Shown here piece by piece: positions 21,751 through 32,585 of a stretch of 64,000 bases of DNA. Both the position numbers and the translations under genes were made by a program. Origin of the DNA: Notolepis coatsorum (taxonomy: Eukaryota > Chordata > Actinopteri > Aulopiformes > Paralepididae); contig OZ020585.1 in assembly GCA_963971535.1 (NCBI GenBank), positions 24,185,236-24,249,235 on the forward strand. Direction: 5' to 3'. The notes beneath the pieces are model-generated. The model had not been told where the DNA came from. It saw only the letters and a program-made list of their open reading frames with translations, and made no database searches. Every line of letters starts with the position of its first letter. Within the stretch, counting starts at the first letter, position 1.

Positions 21751-21901
21751 CATCTGTTGTTAAAAAAAAAAAAAAAAAAAATTTTTTTTTTTTTTATACT
21801 TATAACAATTCGATAATTATCGATATCGAGAAATAAAATAAAATTATCATATAGTTATCGCGATATGATTTTTTTCCATATCGCCCAGCCCTACTGCCAA
21901 G

Positions 21902-22545
21902 GATGAAACACAAAAAAGCTCAGAGCTTATTTCCATTGTGGTCCTTGTAGGGGGGTGGGGGAGTGTGATGCTTAATACATGCATCATACAAAACGTGACA
22001 TCACAACACATCACATATACCATTTAACATTTATATACATAACAGACTCAATACAACATGCAAGGGTGCCTTAAGCTAAGTGTCTAGGTCAAGTATAGTC
22101 CCTTTTGAGTCATGTCTTCAGGCTGGACTTGAATCTAATGGCAATTGTCTACGATTTTCAGGTCACTGGGCAGACTGTTCCAATAGATAGCTGCTGAATA
22201 CAGAAATGACTCCTTCCCCATACAGCTCCTGAATCTGACTGGCACAAAGTCAGTTGAGCTGCGCCTAGTTTGGTATGCATGGGTGTCTCTGATTCGGTTG
22301 AAGTAGTTGTTAAAGTACACTGGCACTACCCCGTGCACTATTCTGTGAACTAGGCACATCCCTATCTGGTTTACTCTGTCTTCCACCTTAAGCCATCTCA
22401 TGATCTCAAAGTGAGATGGGTCAAGGTGGGTTCGGGCAGGTAGCCTTAGTATTACCCTGATTAGCTTGTTTTGTGATGCCTGTAGTTTTATTTTCTGACT
22501 TTTGGGGGCACTGTTGTACCATATTATATCTTGCATATTACCAGG
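21902..22545 (-). pseudogene. LINE RT C-terminal region and 3' UTR (right part of a split LINE)
   Basis: A minus-strand open stretch at 22536-22135 (about 133 residues) matches the C-terminal region of fish non-LTR reverse transcriptases: ILRLPARTHLDPSHFEIMRWL, then VEDRVNQIGMCLVHRIV and RRSSTDFVPVRF. The layout is the same as in the LINEs at 43.4 kb and 55.1 kb (LxPRTHxxPxHF, VExRV). Catalytic domains are absent: the copy is 5'-truncated near 22545. The 3' UTR runs left to 21902 and resumes at 14582, the break being the hAT/gypsy nest. Confidence 0.75.
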
Positions 22546-22995
22546 CCGATCAGTCTAATGTTTGGGCCATGGAACTCCTGCCTCGAACATTTTGCACAAT
22601 GGTCAATAATTTTATTTGAATAAATGATATTTGAATTCATTTAATTAATTTGTATCCTACTAGCCAATATAAAGTTACACCTTTGAATGCAAGAGGGCAA
22701 TACTACCAGCCACCATCTGCTCATATGGGACCAGCACACACCAAGGTAAGACGATTGTGGCTTGTTATTCATTCAATCAAAAAAAAAACAGCTACCAGCT
22801 CAAGCTGGTAATGTTGCATTTATCTGATAATCATCAATAATGAAAGGTAGAATTCATCTTTCAGAGGTTTATTCAAAAGTGAACAAGCAAAGCAACAAAC
22901 TATACTAGAATATACTGTAGCATGGAGACTCCAAGACATTCTACCAAGAACAGAAAGAAACAAACAACTTATATACGTCACTGGTAAATTCTAAG
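22546..22995. other. Non-coding DNA
   Basis: AT-rich; no element ends recognised. The last five bases before 23001 (GCAAT) are the BEL target duplication. Confidence 0.45.
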
Positions 22996-23000
22996 GCAAT

Positions 23001-24404
23001 TGTTGTGAAGGATCAGATTAAACCGAATATATATATTTATTTATGGATATATATTTAATAGTATTTGTATATCGTTTGATATCCCTTGTATATTCCTTGT
23101 ACATATACACTGAATATCCCTTTAGTCTACTAACAGCCCATAATAGTTTCATTCTCTCATTGGACAAGAACTTGGCGCCAGCAGCCAAGCCCCTTGGTTC
23201 AAGTTCAATCGTGCCGACGAACATGTCGTTACTAGCCCGGTTCCGCGTAGGAATACGTCTGGCGAAATACGAATGGTACTATTTGTTCACAGCGCATATA
23301 TATATGGCGCAAGTAAAGTAGAACTTTCTTTTAGTCCCTTAGCCCTTAGTTCTTTACCCTCCAACCTAGTGGCAAGACGTTAAGCCTCACCCACGATACA
23401 CGTGTGGTGCAGTATGGTCAACTTGGCCTCAGAATGGCATTGAGACATCGTGTGGATTAATAGTTGAATTGTCATAGTTTGGCACTATACCGTCGAGTGG
23501 GACGTATTTCTATTAAGTTAATAATAGTCTATTATGTATGGTGCATCGTTCGGTTAGAGTTATAAAGTGAGCAGTACCCCCATCGTTTCCTCGCGTTATC
23601 TAGAGTCTTAACCAGGCTGGGCAGACCACGTGTGGTGCTTTCATCCGAGGAGTTCTGGGCTAGGACGAGTGGACCTGCACATTGGATTACCTTACCCGGA
23701 CGACGGCGAGCCCTACACGGCTTGGATTATCTACTTGCTTTGGGTGCTTTGATTATGCCATGGATAACAGCCAACACTGGTAAGTGTTGGAACTACCCCC
23801 GAGAGGAGTCCAGGTGAGACGGCGCTCTAACCCGAGTGAGGTCGCCTCACGTCTCTTCGTTGTGGACCGGCAGCTACCGTCTACAAGAGGGCCCAACGGT
23901 ATTCATCTGTGGACCAAGGTTCTGTGGGCACCGTGTTCAGCACTCTGAATTCTCCCAAGAAATCGTTGGCCAGATGGGATATCGCCAGCGGCTCTCCTAA
24001 CCCCCCCCCCCCCCCTACTGACTTACAACCAGCGGGACCCCCTTTAGTGTATCCAGCTATAATCATTAAGTACCATCGCTATAGTTCCCTAAAGAACCAG
24101 GTTGTATACTTGCTTCCTGCGTAACCAGAGATTGGACATTCAATGTTGATTTGCCTACGAATACTCATTTGCCTTACAAGTGCATTCAAATCATAAATGT
24201 CATTACGTGAACGTTGTATATACCCTTTGCTATATATTAAATATTCGACGGATACATTTGTGTGGACTTGGTTTCATGGTGGGAAAGTGTTCATCATATC
24301 TATATCATGTACTGTGTGGCCAGTAGTTAAAGTACATAAAGCGGTAGTGGTTTAATGATACCATACTTATCAATACAGTCAGGGAATTGTACCCCTCAGT
24401 TACA
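23001..24404 (+). repeat. 5' LTR of the BEL/Pao element
   Basis: 1,404 bp, TG...CA. Against the 3' LTR I see only three substitutions (near 23025, about 23550 and 24377) and a different poly-C length at about 24000. Small frames in both LTRs are not genes. Confidence 0.93.
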
Positions 24405-24406
24405 AT

Positions 24407-24423
24407 TGGTCCTTCGAGCCGGA
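24407..24423 (+). promoter_or_regulatory. BEL primer-binding site, tRNA-Tyr type
   Basis: TGGTCCTTCGAGCCGGA starts two bases after the 5' LTR. From memory, vertebrate tRNA-Tyr ends TCCGGCTCGAAGGACCA, its exact 17-base complement. So tRNA-Tyr is the likely first-strand primer. Confidence 0.8.
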
Positions 24424-24472
24424 GGGTAACTAGTGTAATATTAATATAGTGTTATTAATATTGAAATGGCCT

Positions 24473-27400
24473 ATGATGAACACTCCACGAAACGGTCCTC
24501 CTAACGTAGAACGCCTGCGGCGCAGACGACAGACACCTCAGTACTTAGAGGATTACGCTGTCAGTCAACTACCTAGCCTTCTACAAACGGTAAACGCGGT
24601 AAAAGTAGAAAGTAAAATTATGTCTGACCTTAACGACCAGGTTACCCCAACCACAGAGGCCCTAGTGGGTTCTAATGTAACTGACCAAGCTCACGGTGGG
24701 GACCAGGAGGGAGCTGACATGCCTTTACCCCCCGCCAATACCGAAGAAGTAGTCCCCGACCAGCCCCGGGAGGAAGACAACCCTACAGAGAGAGAACTCT
24801 GCACGGAAGAAGAGGAGGAGAGCGCCGAGGAAATAGAGCTCCAGGACTCCCCAACGAGTACCGCCTGGAGCGGCTCACCTCTACAACCGTCTTCCCCCAG
24901 CGAAGCGGAGAGGATGCTATCACAGGCGTTCCTCGTCAGCCTGACAGCCTCTACCGAACGCGATCGACTCCAGGGTGAACGCGATCGACTTCAGGGTGAA
25001 CGCGATCGACTCCAGACACAGCAACGGAGCGAAGAAGAGCGCATACGCCTGGAGATGAGACGCCTTCAGACGGAAGAGAATATGGCAAGAGACCGAGCAG
25101 ACACCCAGCGTGCCGCTGCCGGTGCCCAAAGAGAAGCAGAGAGCGACCTCGCTCTCATCCAGCGCGAAACCGAGCGCGACAGACTACAAGCCGAGCGCGA
25201 CAAGCTACAAGCGCAACTAATGGAGCAGCTGATCCTCAAGGCAACACCCTCTCCCTCCGCCAGGGGTTCAAGGAACTCGTCGAGACAACAGTCAAGGGCA
25301 GCGTCTCCTAACCGAGCAAGCGACCCTGAACTTGACCAACAGACCAAGCCTATACCCCCCGCAGACCCCCTTCCCCGACCGGTCCAAGCGAGACCCAGCT
25401 ACAAGGAAGGAGCAGCATACACTGCGGAGAAGCTAAATAAACGACTACAGGATCTAGAGGACCTGATAGAAGAAGAAGAGGGAGAGGAGGAGAACCAAGC
25501 CCGACGACAGCACAGTACTCCACTGGACCAGGAGGTCCAGTACAGCCCAGGCTATACCCCCGCGGCGCTGCGCTACAGACCCCCGACTCTATTCACGGGT
25601 GAGCACGACGCACGACCAGCCCCGAGGAATAGCACCTGGACCAGCGGGCCATGGTACCCTGCCGGTACCAGCCCACAGAGAGGCGCAAGAGGAGACTCGC
25701 CTAGGAGGCCTCTCCCCCAACGCTCGCCGATGTATCAGCCATCCACGGCGTCATACATTGCCACACCGACCATCCCAGACTTCACCCATGAGAATCGGGC
25801 ACAGTACACGGAGCTCCGAATGTGCTTAGAGACAATGATGGTGGATGTCGTTGATGAACGTCACAAGTATGCAATATTACTGAAGCACCTGAAAGTACCC
25901 CGAGCGCACAATATAGCGCTAGCCTATGCCACCTCTACGACCCCATACACCGCGGCTCTAGCAGCGCTGGACCAGAGATATGGACGTATATGGGATTACG
26001 TAATCCAAGAGATAAGGCATATTGACCGCCTACCCCCAGCAACAGACAATCGCTCATTAGACGACCTGTCTATAAAAGTGCAGTCCCTGGTAGGGATGCT
26101 GGGAGCGCAACGAGAAAAGGGTATGCACGAGCTATACGCCAACTCTAACGTCGAGAGGATTTTAGAGAAGCTGCCACCCGCCAGACAAGAGCGCTTTAGG
26201 CGGCAGAGAGACCACCGTGATCCTAACGGTCCCGAACCATCCCTCCTCGATCTAGCCGACTTCCTGGCGAGAGAAGTCAGCAGCTTACGACTGGATACGT
26301 TCGTGCGGAGCACACCAAGCTCAAGAGAGGGACCCAGGAGAATAAACGATGGAAGAAGATCGGTGACTGTCATGCACCAATCAGAATCAGTACCGAGCAG
26401 TAAGAACCACAGTACCCCCTCGAGAAAAGAGAAATGGAAGATGGTGTGCCCGTACTGCGAGAAGGAACACTGGCTGTCACAATGTGACCTGTTCACAAAG
26501 ATGAATGCAGAAGAAGTGAGTCAATGGATAAAGTCCAACAGGCGCTGTTACCGATGTGCGCGCAGTCACATGGCAGCCGAGTGCCGCCTAAAGAAGAGGT
26601 GCAGTCGGTGTGACGGAGCCCACCTAGATGTCCTACACGACAGTAACAGAAGAAAGCCTGCACCTGCACCATCGAGCAGCACAAAGGCAAGTGTCATGTA
26701 CATTGACCCCGCCAGCAGCAGCGGCGCCCAAGTGCTCTTAAAGGTAGTCCGTGTAACATTGAGCTACCAAGATAAAGTCATGGACACTTACGCCGTCCTT
26801 GATGACGGGTCAGAGAAGACCCTTCTGCTCGCGTCCGCTGCGGCCCAGCTGGGACTGCGGGGGAGCGAGAACCAAATGACGATTCGGACAATAAGAAGAG
26901 ATTTAAAGACGATAAAGGGCGAGAATGTCTCCTTCACTATCGCAGCAAGCGGGCAGCCAGAGCGACGGTATAGGATTACAAATGCTTTCACCAGCCAAGA
27001 AATAGGACTATCACAGTACACCTACCCCATCGCCAAGCTGATGGATAAATATGTGCACCTGCGTCAACTACCTATCCCGCTCATAGACGGCGCCACCCCG
27101 ACCCTGCTGATAGGCTCCGACCATGCAGACCTCATAGTCCCGATAGACCGGGTCCATACAGGACCCAGAGGCTGTCCTGCAGCAGTCGAGACCCGCCTAG
27201 GATGGACACTACAAGGCCCCCTCGCTAAATCTCTCAACCGAACAGCAGCCACTAGCTGCCTCCACTCCAGAGTGACAGAAGAAGACACCACTCTCCTGCA
27301 GCATGTCGAGAGGCTATGGACACTAGAGACAATGCCCTTTAAGAACGAAAAGAAAGACATTCGTTCTAAAGAAGACATTTACGCCATAAACCTCCTCGAG

Positions 27401-29635
27401 CAAGGGACAAAGAGAGTCACAGTCGGCGGAGTGATGAGATACGCAACTCCTCTCCTGAGGCGAGAGGGAATGCCCACCTTTCACGCCACGAAAGAAGCTA
27501 CGGAGCGGTATCTATTGAACACAGAGCGGCGCCTAGCCAAAGACCCCGCTCAAGAGAGTGTGTACCGCGCTGAGATTGAGAAGCTAATCACAGCGAGACA
27601 CGTAATGAAGATTGACATTAAAGAGGCCGATCAGACGACCGAATCATGGTACGTGCCGCACCACAAGGTCCACCACAACGGCAAGGATCGCATTGTGTTT
27701 AACTGCAGCTACCAGATCGGATCCCAGAATCTGAATAAAGAGCTCTTGCCCGGCCCCACACTCGGCCCCTCTCTACTAGGCGTGCTACTACGCTTCCGCC
27801 AGGACAAGGTGGCTATCAGCGGGGATATCAAAGGGATGTTCCTGCAGGTGAGACTAGTGGAGGAGGATAAGCCCCTACTGCGGTTCCTATGGAGAGAGAG
27901 GATCGGAGATGAGCACCCAGCCATCTACCAATGGGAAGTCCTCCCCTTCGGAACCACATGCAGCCCGTGCTGTGCTACATTTGCACTGCAGAAACACGTC
28001 GCAGAGGACCCAGCAGCAGATGAAGAGGTCCGACACAGTGTGAAGAACAGTTTCTACGTGGACAACTGTTTACAAAGCGTTTCGACTCAAGAAGAAGCCG
28101 AGGCTCTCCTACTCAAGCTACGCGCCTCCCTGATCAAAGGCGGCTTTGATCTCAGGCAGTGGGCCAGCAGCGACCCGCACGTATTGCGCAGCCTCTCCCC
28201 CGCGGACAAGGCTGCCAGCAGCGAGACCTGGATGGCGACAATCCCAGGAGAAGCCCAAGAAATGACACTAGGACTAGTCTGGCGCTTCAAAACAGACTCG
28301 CTCCACTATAGACACAAACCCCTGACCACGGAGCAGGGAAGGTCGACGGCGATACCGACCACCAGACGGAGTGTGTACAGAACACTCGCCAGACAATATG
28401 ACCCGTTGGGATGTATTCTACCTTACACCACCAGGGCAAAGATGATTGTACGAGCACTATGGGACAAGGACCAGGGCTGGGACGACCCAATACCCGCACC
28501 CCTTGCCTCCACATGGAGAGAGTGGGAGACGGAGCTCCGCTCACTCCCAGGCGTCAATATACGCCGCAGCTACTTCCCACCCACAGTGAGGCCAGAGACA
28601 TGCAAGATGGATCTACACGTCTTCAGTGACGCCTCCGAAGTAGCCTATGGATCGGTGGCCTACTTGCGTGCCCAAGAGAAGGGAGGAGAGATACACACTG
28701 CTTTCATCCTGGCTCGCTCAAGAATAGCCCCACGAAAGCAACAATCTATCCCGCGTCTAGAGCTCTGCGCAGCCCTAGCAGGAGCGCATCTAGCCACGTT
28801 AATCCAACGTGAACTCACCATTCCGGTGCACAGAACAATCTTGTGGTCAGATTCCACGACAGTACTCACATGGATCAAGTCTGATTCATGCAGATACAAA
28901 GTCTTCGTGGGAGTCAGAGTCACCGAGATTCAAGAGTTAACAGAAGCAGCGAGCTGGCGGTATGTGGACACCAAACACAACCCAGCTGACGTCATCACCC
29001 GGGGAATGTCCCTAGATGACCTCACCCGTCACAACATCTACAGTGACGGACCAGAGTTCCTCAAGCTCCCGGAAGGAGAGTGGCCTACGCCCACCCCACG
29101 GGAGGCGAGTAAAGAGGAGGCTGAGAACAAGAAACCTATGTTCTGTGGACTGAGCACAGTCGCCTCCACAGACCCCAACATAGATGACTGCCTCACCCTA
29201 CAGAGTGCGCAACTAAAGACATTTCTGTGGCACCACCCAGAGATTCAGCCCACTGCCGACATTTCAGCAGCTGACTACGAAGAAGCAGAACTTCTTCTAC
29301 TACAACGAGCCCAGAGAGACTCGTTCCCCGACGAGCTAGACTGTCTACAGGGAGGAAAGCCCGTCCCATCAGACAGCAGATTGCTCCACCTGGCACCCGA
29401 GAGCGACGCCCATAATCTCATCAGAGTGGGTGGTCGTCTGCGGAGAGCCCCCGATCTACCGGATGACGTTAAGTACCGACGAGGATGTGCACCACGCAGG
29501 AGCAGAGAGAGTCTTCGCGGAGATCAGACGTCGCTATTAGATACTTCAAGGAAGAGAAGCGGTGCGACGCTTCCAGCGAACCTGTCTAGACTGCCGAAAG
29601 TGGCGCGCGCAGCCCAGCATACCCCGGATGGCTGA
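24473..29635 (+). CDS. BEL/Pao Gag-Pol (gag, protease, RT, RNase H), frame lost before integrase
   Basis: One open frame from the first in-frame ATG (24473, 66 bases after the start of the primer site). Numbers count from that ATG. Gag has an acidic N-terminus and a coiled-coil with RDRLQGE-type repeats at about 162-182, then zinc fingers at about 659-722, including CYRCARSHMAAEC (692-704) and CSRCDGAHLDVLH. Protease has DDGS at 777-780. RT has VLPFGTTCSP and the catalytic YVDN at 1195-1198, typical of BEL/Pao. RNase H follows (VFSDASEVAYG, then LWSDSTTVLTW). Near 29475 the frame shifts: the last residues are nonsense, and the expected integrase zinc region (DVHHAG) continues in another frame. 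All parts before the break look intact. It encodes the particle and the copying enzymes. Confidence 0.9.
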   Translation: MMNTPRNGPPNVERLRRRRQTPQYLEDYAVSQLPSLLQTVNAVKVESKIMSDLNDQVTPTTEALVGSNVTDQAHGGDQEGADMPLPPANTEEVVPDQPREEDNPTERELCTEEEEESAEEIELQDSPTSTAWSGSPLQPSSPSEAERMLSQAFLVSLTASTERDRLQGERDRLQGERDRLQTQQRSEEERIRLEMRRLQTEENMARDRADTQRAAAGAQREAESDLALIQRETERDRLQAERDKLQAQLMEQLILKATPSPSARGSRNSSRQQSRAASPNRASDPELDQQTKPIPPADPLPRPVQARPSYKEGAAYTAEKLNKRLQDLEDLIEEEEGEEENQARRQHSTPLDQEVQYSPGYTPAALRYRPPTLFTGEHDARPAPRNSTWTSGPWYPAGTSPQRGARGDSPRRPLPQRSPMYQPSTASYIATPTIPDFTHENRAQYTELRMCLETMMVDVVDERHKYAILLKHLKVPRAHNIALAYATSTTPYTAALAALDQRYGRIWDYVIQEIRHIDRLPPATDNRSLDDLSIKVQSLVGMLGAQREKGMHELYANSNVERILEKLPPARQERFRRQRDHRDPNGPEPSLLDLADFLAREVSSLRLDTFVRSTPSSREGPRRINDGRRSVTVMHQSESVPSSKNHSTPSRKEKWKMVCPYCEKEHWLSQCDLFTKMNAEEVSQWIKSNRRCYRCARSHMAAECRLKKRCSRCDGAHLDVLHDSNRRKPAPAPSSSTKASVMYIDPASSSGAQVLLKVVRVTLSYQDKVMDTYAVLDDGSEKTLLLASAAAQLGLRGSENQMTIRTIRRDLKTIKGENVSFTIAASGQPERRYRITNAFTSQEIGLSQYTYPIAKLMDKYVHLRQLPIPLIDGATPTLLIGSDHADLIVPIDRVHTGPRGCPAAVETRLGWTLQGPLAKSLNRTAATSCLHSRVTEEDTTLLQHVERLWTLETMPFKNEKKDIRSKEDIYAINLLEQGTKRVTVGGVMRYATPLLRREGMPTFHATKEATERYLLNTERRLAKDPAQESVYRAEIEKLITARHVMKIDIKEADQTTESWYVPHHKVHHNGKDRIVFNCSYQIGSQNLNKELLPGPTLGPSLLGVLLRFRQDKVAISGDIKGMFLQVRLVEEDKPLLRFLWRERIGDEHPAIYQWEVLPFGTTCSPCCATFALQKHVAEDPAADEEVRHSVKNSFYVDNCLQSVSTQEEAEALLLKLRASLIKGGFDLRQWASSDPHVLRSLSPADKAASSETWMATIPGEAQEMTLGLVWRFKTDSLHYRHKPLTTEQGRSTAIPTTRRSVYRTLARQYDPLGCILPYTTRAKMIVRALWDKDQGWDDPIPAPLASTWREWETELRSLPGVNIRRSYFPPTVRPETCKMDLHVFSDASEVAYGSVAYLRAQEKGGEIHTAFILARSRIAPRKQQSIPRLELCAALAGAHLATLIQRELTIPVHRTILWSDSTTVLTWIKSDSCRYKVFVGVRVTEIQELTEAASWRYVDTKHNPADVITRGMSLDDLTRHNIYSDGPEFLKLPEGEWPTPTPREASKEEAENKKPMFCGLSTVASTDPNIDDCLTLQSAQLKTFLWHHPEIQPTADISAADYEEAELLLLQRAQRDSFPDELDCLQGGKPVPSDSRLLHLAPESDAHNLIRVGGRLRRAPDLPDDVKYRRGCAPRRSRESLRGDQTSLLDTSRKRSGATLPANLSRLPKVARAAQHTPDG
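24957..25016 (+). repeat. 21-bp tandem repeat coding a coiled-coil in BEL Gag
   Basis: GAACGCGATCGACTCCAGGGT-like units occur three times in frame, each coding ERDRLQG or a variant. A related GAGCGCGACAGACTACAAGC motif recurs at about 25171-25212. Confidence 0.85.
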
Positions 29636-30235
29636 CCTACCTCCCTGTCGCCTCCGACTCGGCGACAAGCCATTCCACTCCACAGGCATGGACTGTTTTG
29701 GCCCGTTGTATATAAAGAAAGGAAGAGGAACCGAGAAGCGGTGGGGTATTGTATTCAAATGCATGACCACCAGAGCGATACATATCGAACTCCTTCCAAC
29801 CATGAGCACAGACTCATTCCTTATGGCCTTCCGAAGATTCACATCACGGAAAGGAAAACCGTCTACATTGTTGTCTGATCACGGGACAAACTTCAAAGGC
29901 GGAGAAAGAGAGCTGAGAGAGAGCTTCCAAGCTATGGGCCCAGAACTTAAGACCCACCTCGCTCCATCCCAGATTGACTTCCAGTTTAATCCCCCGAACG
30001 CACCCCACTTCGGTGGAACCTGGGAACGAGAAGTACGTTCTATAAAGACAGCCCTGTACGCCGTGCTTGGGGCCCAGACTGTAGCGGAAGAAGTCCTAAT
30101 GACAGTCCTCACGGAGATCGAGGGAGTATTGAACTCCAAGCCCCTCGGCTACGTCTCCAGTGATATAGCAGATGTCGACCCAGTCACCCCCAACACACTC
30201 TTGATGGTGCGGCTGGACCCCGCGCTACCCCAGAC
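27886..30235 (+). repeat. Tandem duplication in BEL pol, first copy (2,350 bp)
   Basis: 27886-30235 is repeated directly as 30236-32585. The junction at 30235/30236 joins CCCCAGAC (integrase end) to CCTATGGAGAG (RT). I noticed four differences: at about 28181 (G/A), 28678 (G/A), 28927 (G/A) and 30207 (T/G). The unit is 3n+1 bases long. Confidence 0.95.
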
Positions 30236-31985
30236 CCTATGGAGAGAGAGGATCGGAGATGAGCACCCAGCCATCTACCAATGGGAAGTCCTCCCCTTCG
30301 GAACCACATGCAGCCCGTGCTGTGCTACATTTGCACTGCAGAAACACGTCGCAGAGGACCCAGCAGCAGATGAAGAGGTCCGACACAGTGTGAAGAACAG
30401 TTTCTACGTGGACAACTGTTTACAAAGCGTTTCGACTCAAGAAGAAGCCGAGGCTCTCCTACTCAAGCTACGCGCCTCCCTGATCAAAGGCGGCTTTGAT
30501 CTCAGGCAGTGGGCCAGCAGCGACCCGCACATATTGCGCAGCCTCTCCCCCGCGGACAAGGCTGCCAGCAGCGAGACCTGGATGGCGACAATCCCAGGAG
30601 AAGCCCAAGAAATGACACTAGGACTAGTCTGGCGCTTCAAAACAGACTCGCTCCACTATAGACACAAACCCCTGACCACGGAGCAGGGAAGGTCGACGGC
30701 GATACCGACCACCAGACGGAGTGTGTACAGAACACTCGCCAGACAATATGACCCGTTGGGATGTATTCTACCTTACACCACCAGGGCAAAGATGATTGTA
30801 CGAGCACTATGGGACAAGGACCAGGGCTGGGACGACCCAATACCCGCACCCCTTGCCTCCACATGGAGAGAGTGGGAGACGGAGCTCCGCTCACTCCCAG
30901 GCGTCAATATACGCCGCAGCTACTTCCCACCCACAGTGAGGCCAGAGACATGCAAGATGGATCTACACGTCTTCAGTGACGCCTCCGAAGTAGCCTATGG
31001 ATCGGTGGCCTACTTGCGTGCCCAAGAAAAGGGAGGAGAGATACACACTGCTTTCATCCTGGCTCGCTCAAGAATAGCCCCACGAAAGCAACAATCTATC
31101 CCGCGTCTAGAGCTCTGCGCAGCCCTAGCAGGAGCGCATCTAGCCACGTTAATCCAACGTGAACTCACCATTCCGGTGCACAGAACAATCTTGTGGTCAG
31201 ATTCCACGACAGTACTCACATGGATCAAGTCTGATTCATGCAGATACAAAGTCTTCGTGGGAGTCAGAGTCACCGAAATTCAAGAGTTAACAGAAGCAGC
31301 GAGCTGGCGGTATGTGGACACCAAACACAACCCAGCTGACGTCATCACCCGGGGAATGTCCCTAGATGACCTCACCCGTCACAACATCTACAGTGACGGA
31401 CCAGAGTTCCTCAAGCTCCCGGAAGGAGAGTGGCCTACGCCCACCCCACGGGAGGCGAGTAAAGAGGAGGCTGAGAACAAGAAACCTATGTTCTGTGGAC
31501 TGAGCACAGTCGCCTCCACAGACCCCAACATAGATGACTGCCTCACCCTACAGAGTGCGCAACTAAAGACATTTCTGTGGCACCACCCAGAGATTCAGCC
31601 CACTGCCGACATTTCAGCAGCTGACTACGAAGAAGCAGAACTTCTTCTACTACAACGAGCCCAGAGAGACTCGTTCCCCGACGAGCTAGACTGTCTACAG
31701 GGAGGAAAGCCCGTCCCATCAGACAGCAGATTGCTCCACCTGGCACCCGAGAGCGACGCCCATAATCTCATCAGAGTGGGTGGTCGTCTGCGGAGAGCCC
31801 CCGATCTACCGGATGACGTTAAGTACCGACGAGGATGTGCACCACGCAGGAGCAGAGAGAGTCTTCGCGGAGATCAGACGTCGCTATTAGATACTTCAAG
31901 GAAGAGAAGCGGTGCGACGCTTCCAGCGAACCTGTCTAGACTGCCGAAAGTGGCGCGCGCAGCCCAGCATACCCCGGATGGCTGA
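29541..31985 (+). pseudogene. BEL integrase fused to the duplicated RT/RNase H
   Basis: The frame opens after a TAG at 29538-29540, which stands where relatives have a coding codon in the integrase N-terminal region, and has no ATG. Counting from the GTG at 29562, residues 1-220 are integrase: C8-x2-C11, then D44, D106 (LLSDHGTNF) and E155 (GGTWE). At the duplication junction (30235/30236) it runs without a stop into the second copy of RT from LWRERIGDEHPAIY, with YVDN and RNase H again, and ends with the same frame break at 31985. The 3n+1 length of the duplication puts the second RT into the integrase frame: an accidental integrase-RT fusion. It lacks the RT N-terminal half, so it is probably non-functional. 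Confidence 0.88.
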
Positions 31986-32585
31986 CCTACCTCCCTGTCG
32001 CCTCCGACTCGGCGACAAGCCATTCCACTCCACAGGCATGGACTGTTTTGGCCCGTTGTATATAAAGAAAGGAAGAGGAACCGAGAAGCGGTGGGGTATT
32101 GTATTCAAATGCATGACCACCAGAGCGATACATATCGAACTCCTTCCAACCATGAGCACAGACTCATTCCTTATGGCCTTCCGAAGATTCACATCACGGA
32201 AAGGAAAACCGTCTACATTGTTGTCTGATCACGGGACAAACTTCAAAGGCGGAGAAAGAGAGCTGAGAGAGAGCTTCCAAGCTATGGGCCCAGAACTTAA
32301 GACCCACCTCGCTCCATCCCAGATTGACTTCCAGTTTAATCCCCCGAACGCACCCCACTTCGGTGGAACCTGGGAACGAGAAGTACGTTCTATAAAGACA
32401 GCCCTGTACGCCGTGCTTGGGGCCCAGACTGTAGCGGAAGAAGTCCTAATGACAGTCCTCACGGAGATCGAGGGAGTATTGAACTCCAAGCCCCTCGGCT
32501 ACGTCTCCAGTGATATAGCAGATGTCGACCCAGTCACCCCCAACACACTCTTGATGGGGCGGCTGGACCCCGCGCTACCCCAGAC
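30236..32585 (+). repeat. Tandem duplication in BEL pol, second copy
   Basis: Second copy of 27886-30235. It carries the same frame break and the same TAG (31888-31890), so those lesions are older than the duplication, or arose before it in the same lineage. Confidence 0.95.

Larger units (their letters stand above)
14591..21893. mobile_element. Non-autonomous hAT element, split by a Ty3/gypsy element
   Basis: Ends TAGGGCTGGGTGATAT and ATATCGCCCAGCCCTA form a terminal inverted repeat. An exact 8-bp duplication, CTGCCAAG, lies at 14583-14590 and 21894-21901. With the gypsy element and its 5-bp duplication removed, the element is about 600 bp (14591-15054 plus 21756-21893). Subterminal regions are rich in CGATATCG words and poly-A/T runs. 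No transposase is visible, so it depended on one in trans. It inserted into a LINE 3' region. Confidence 0.9.
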
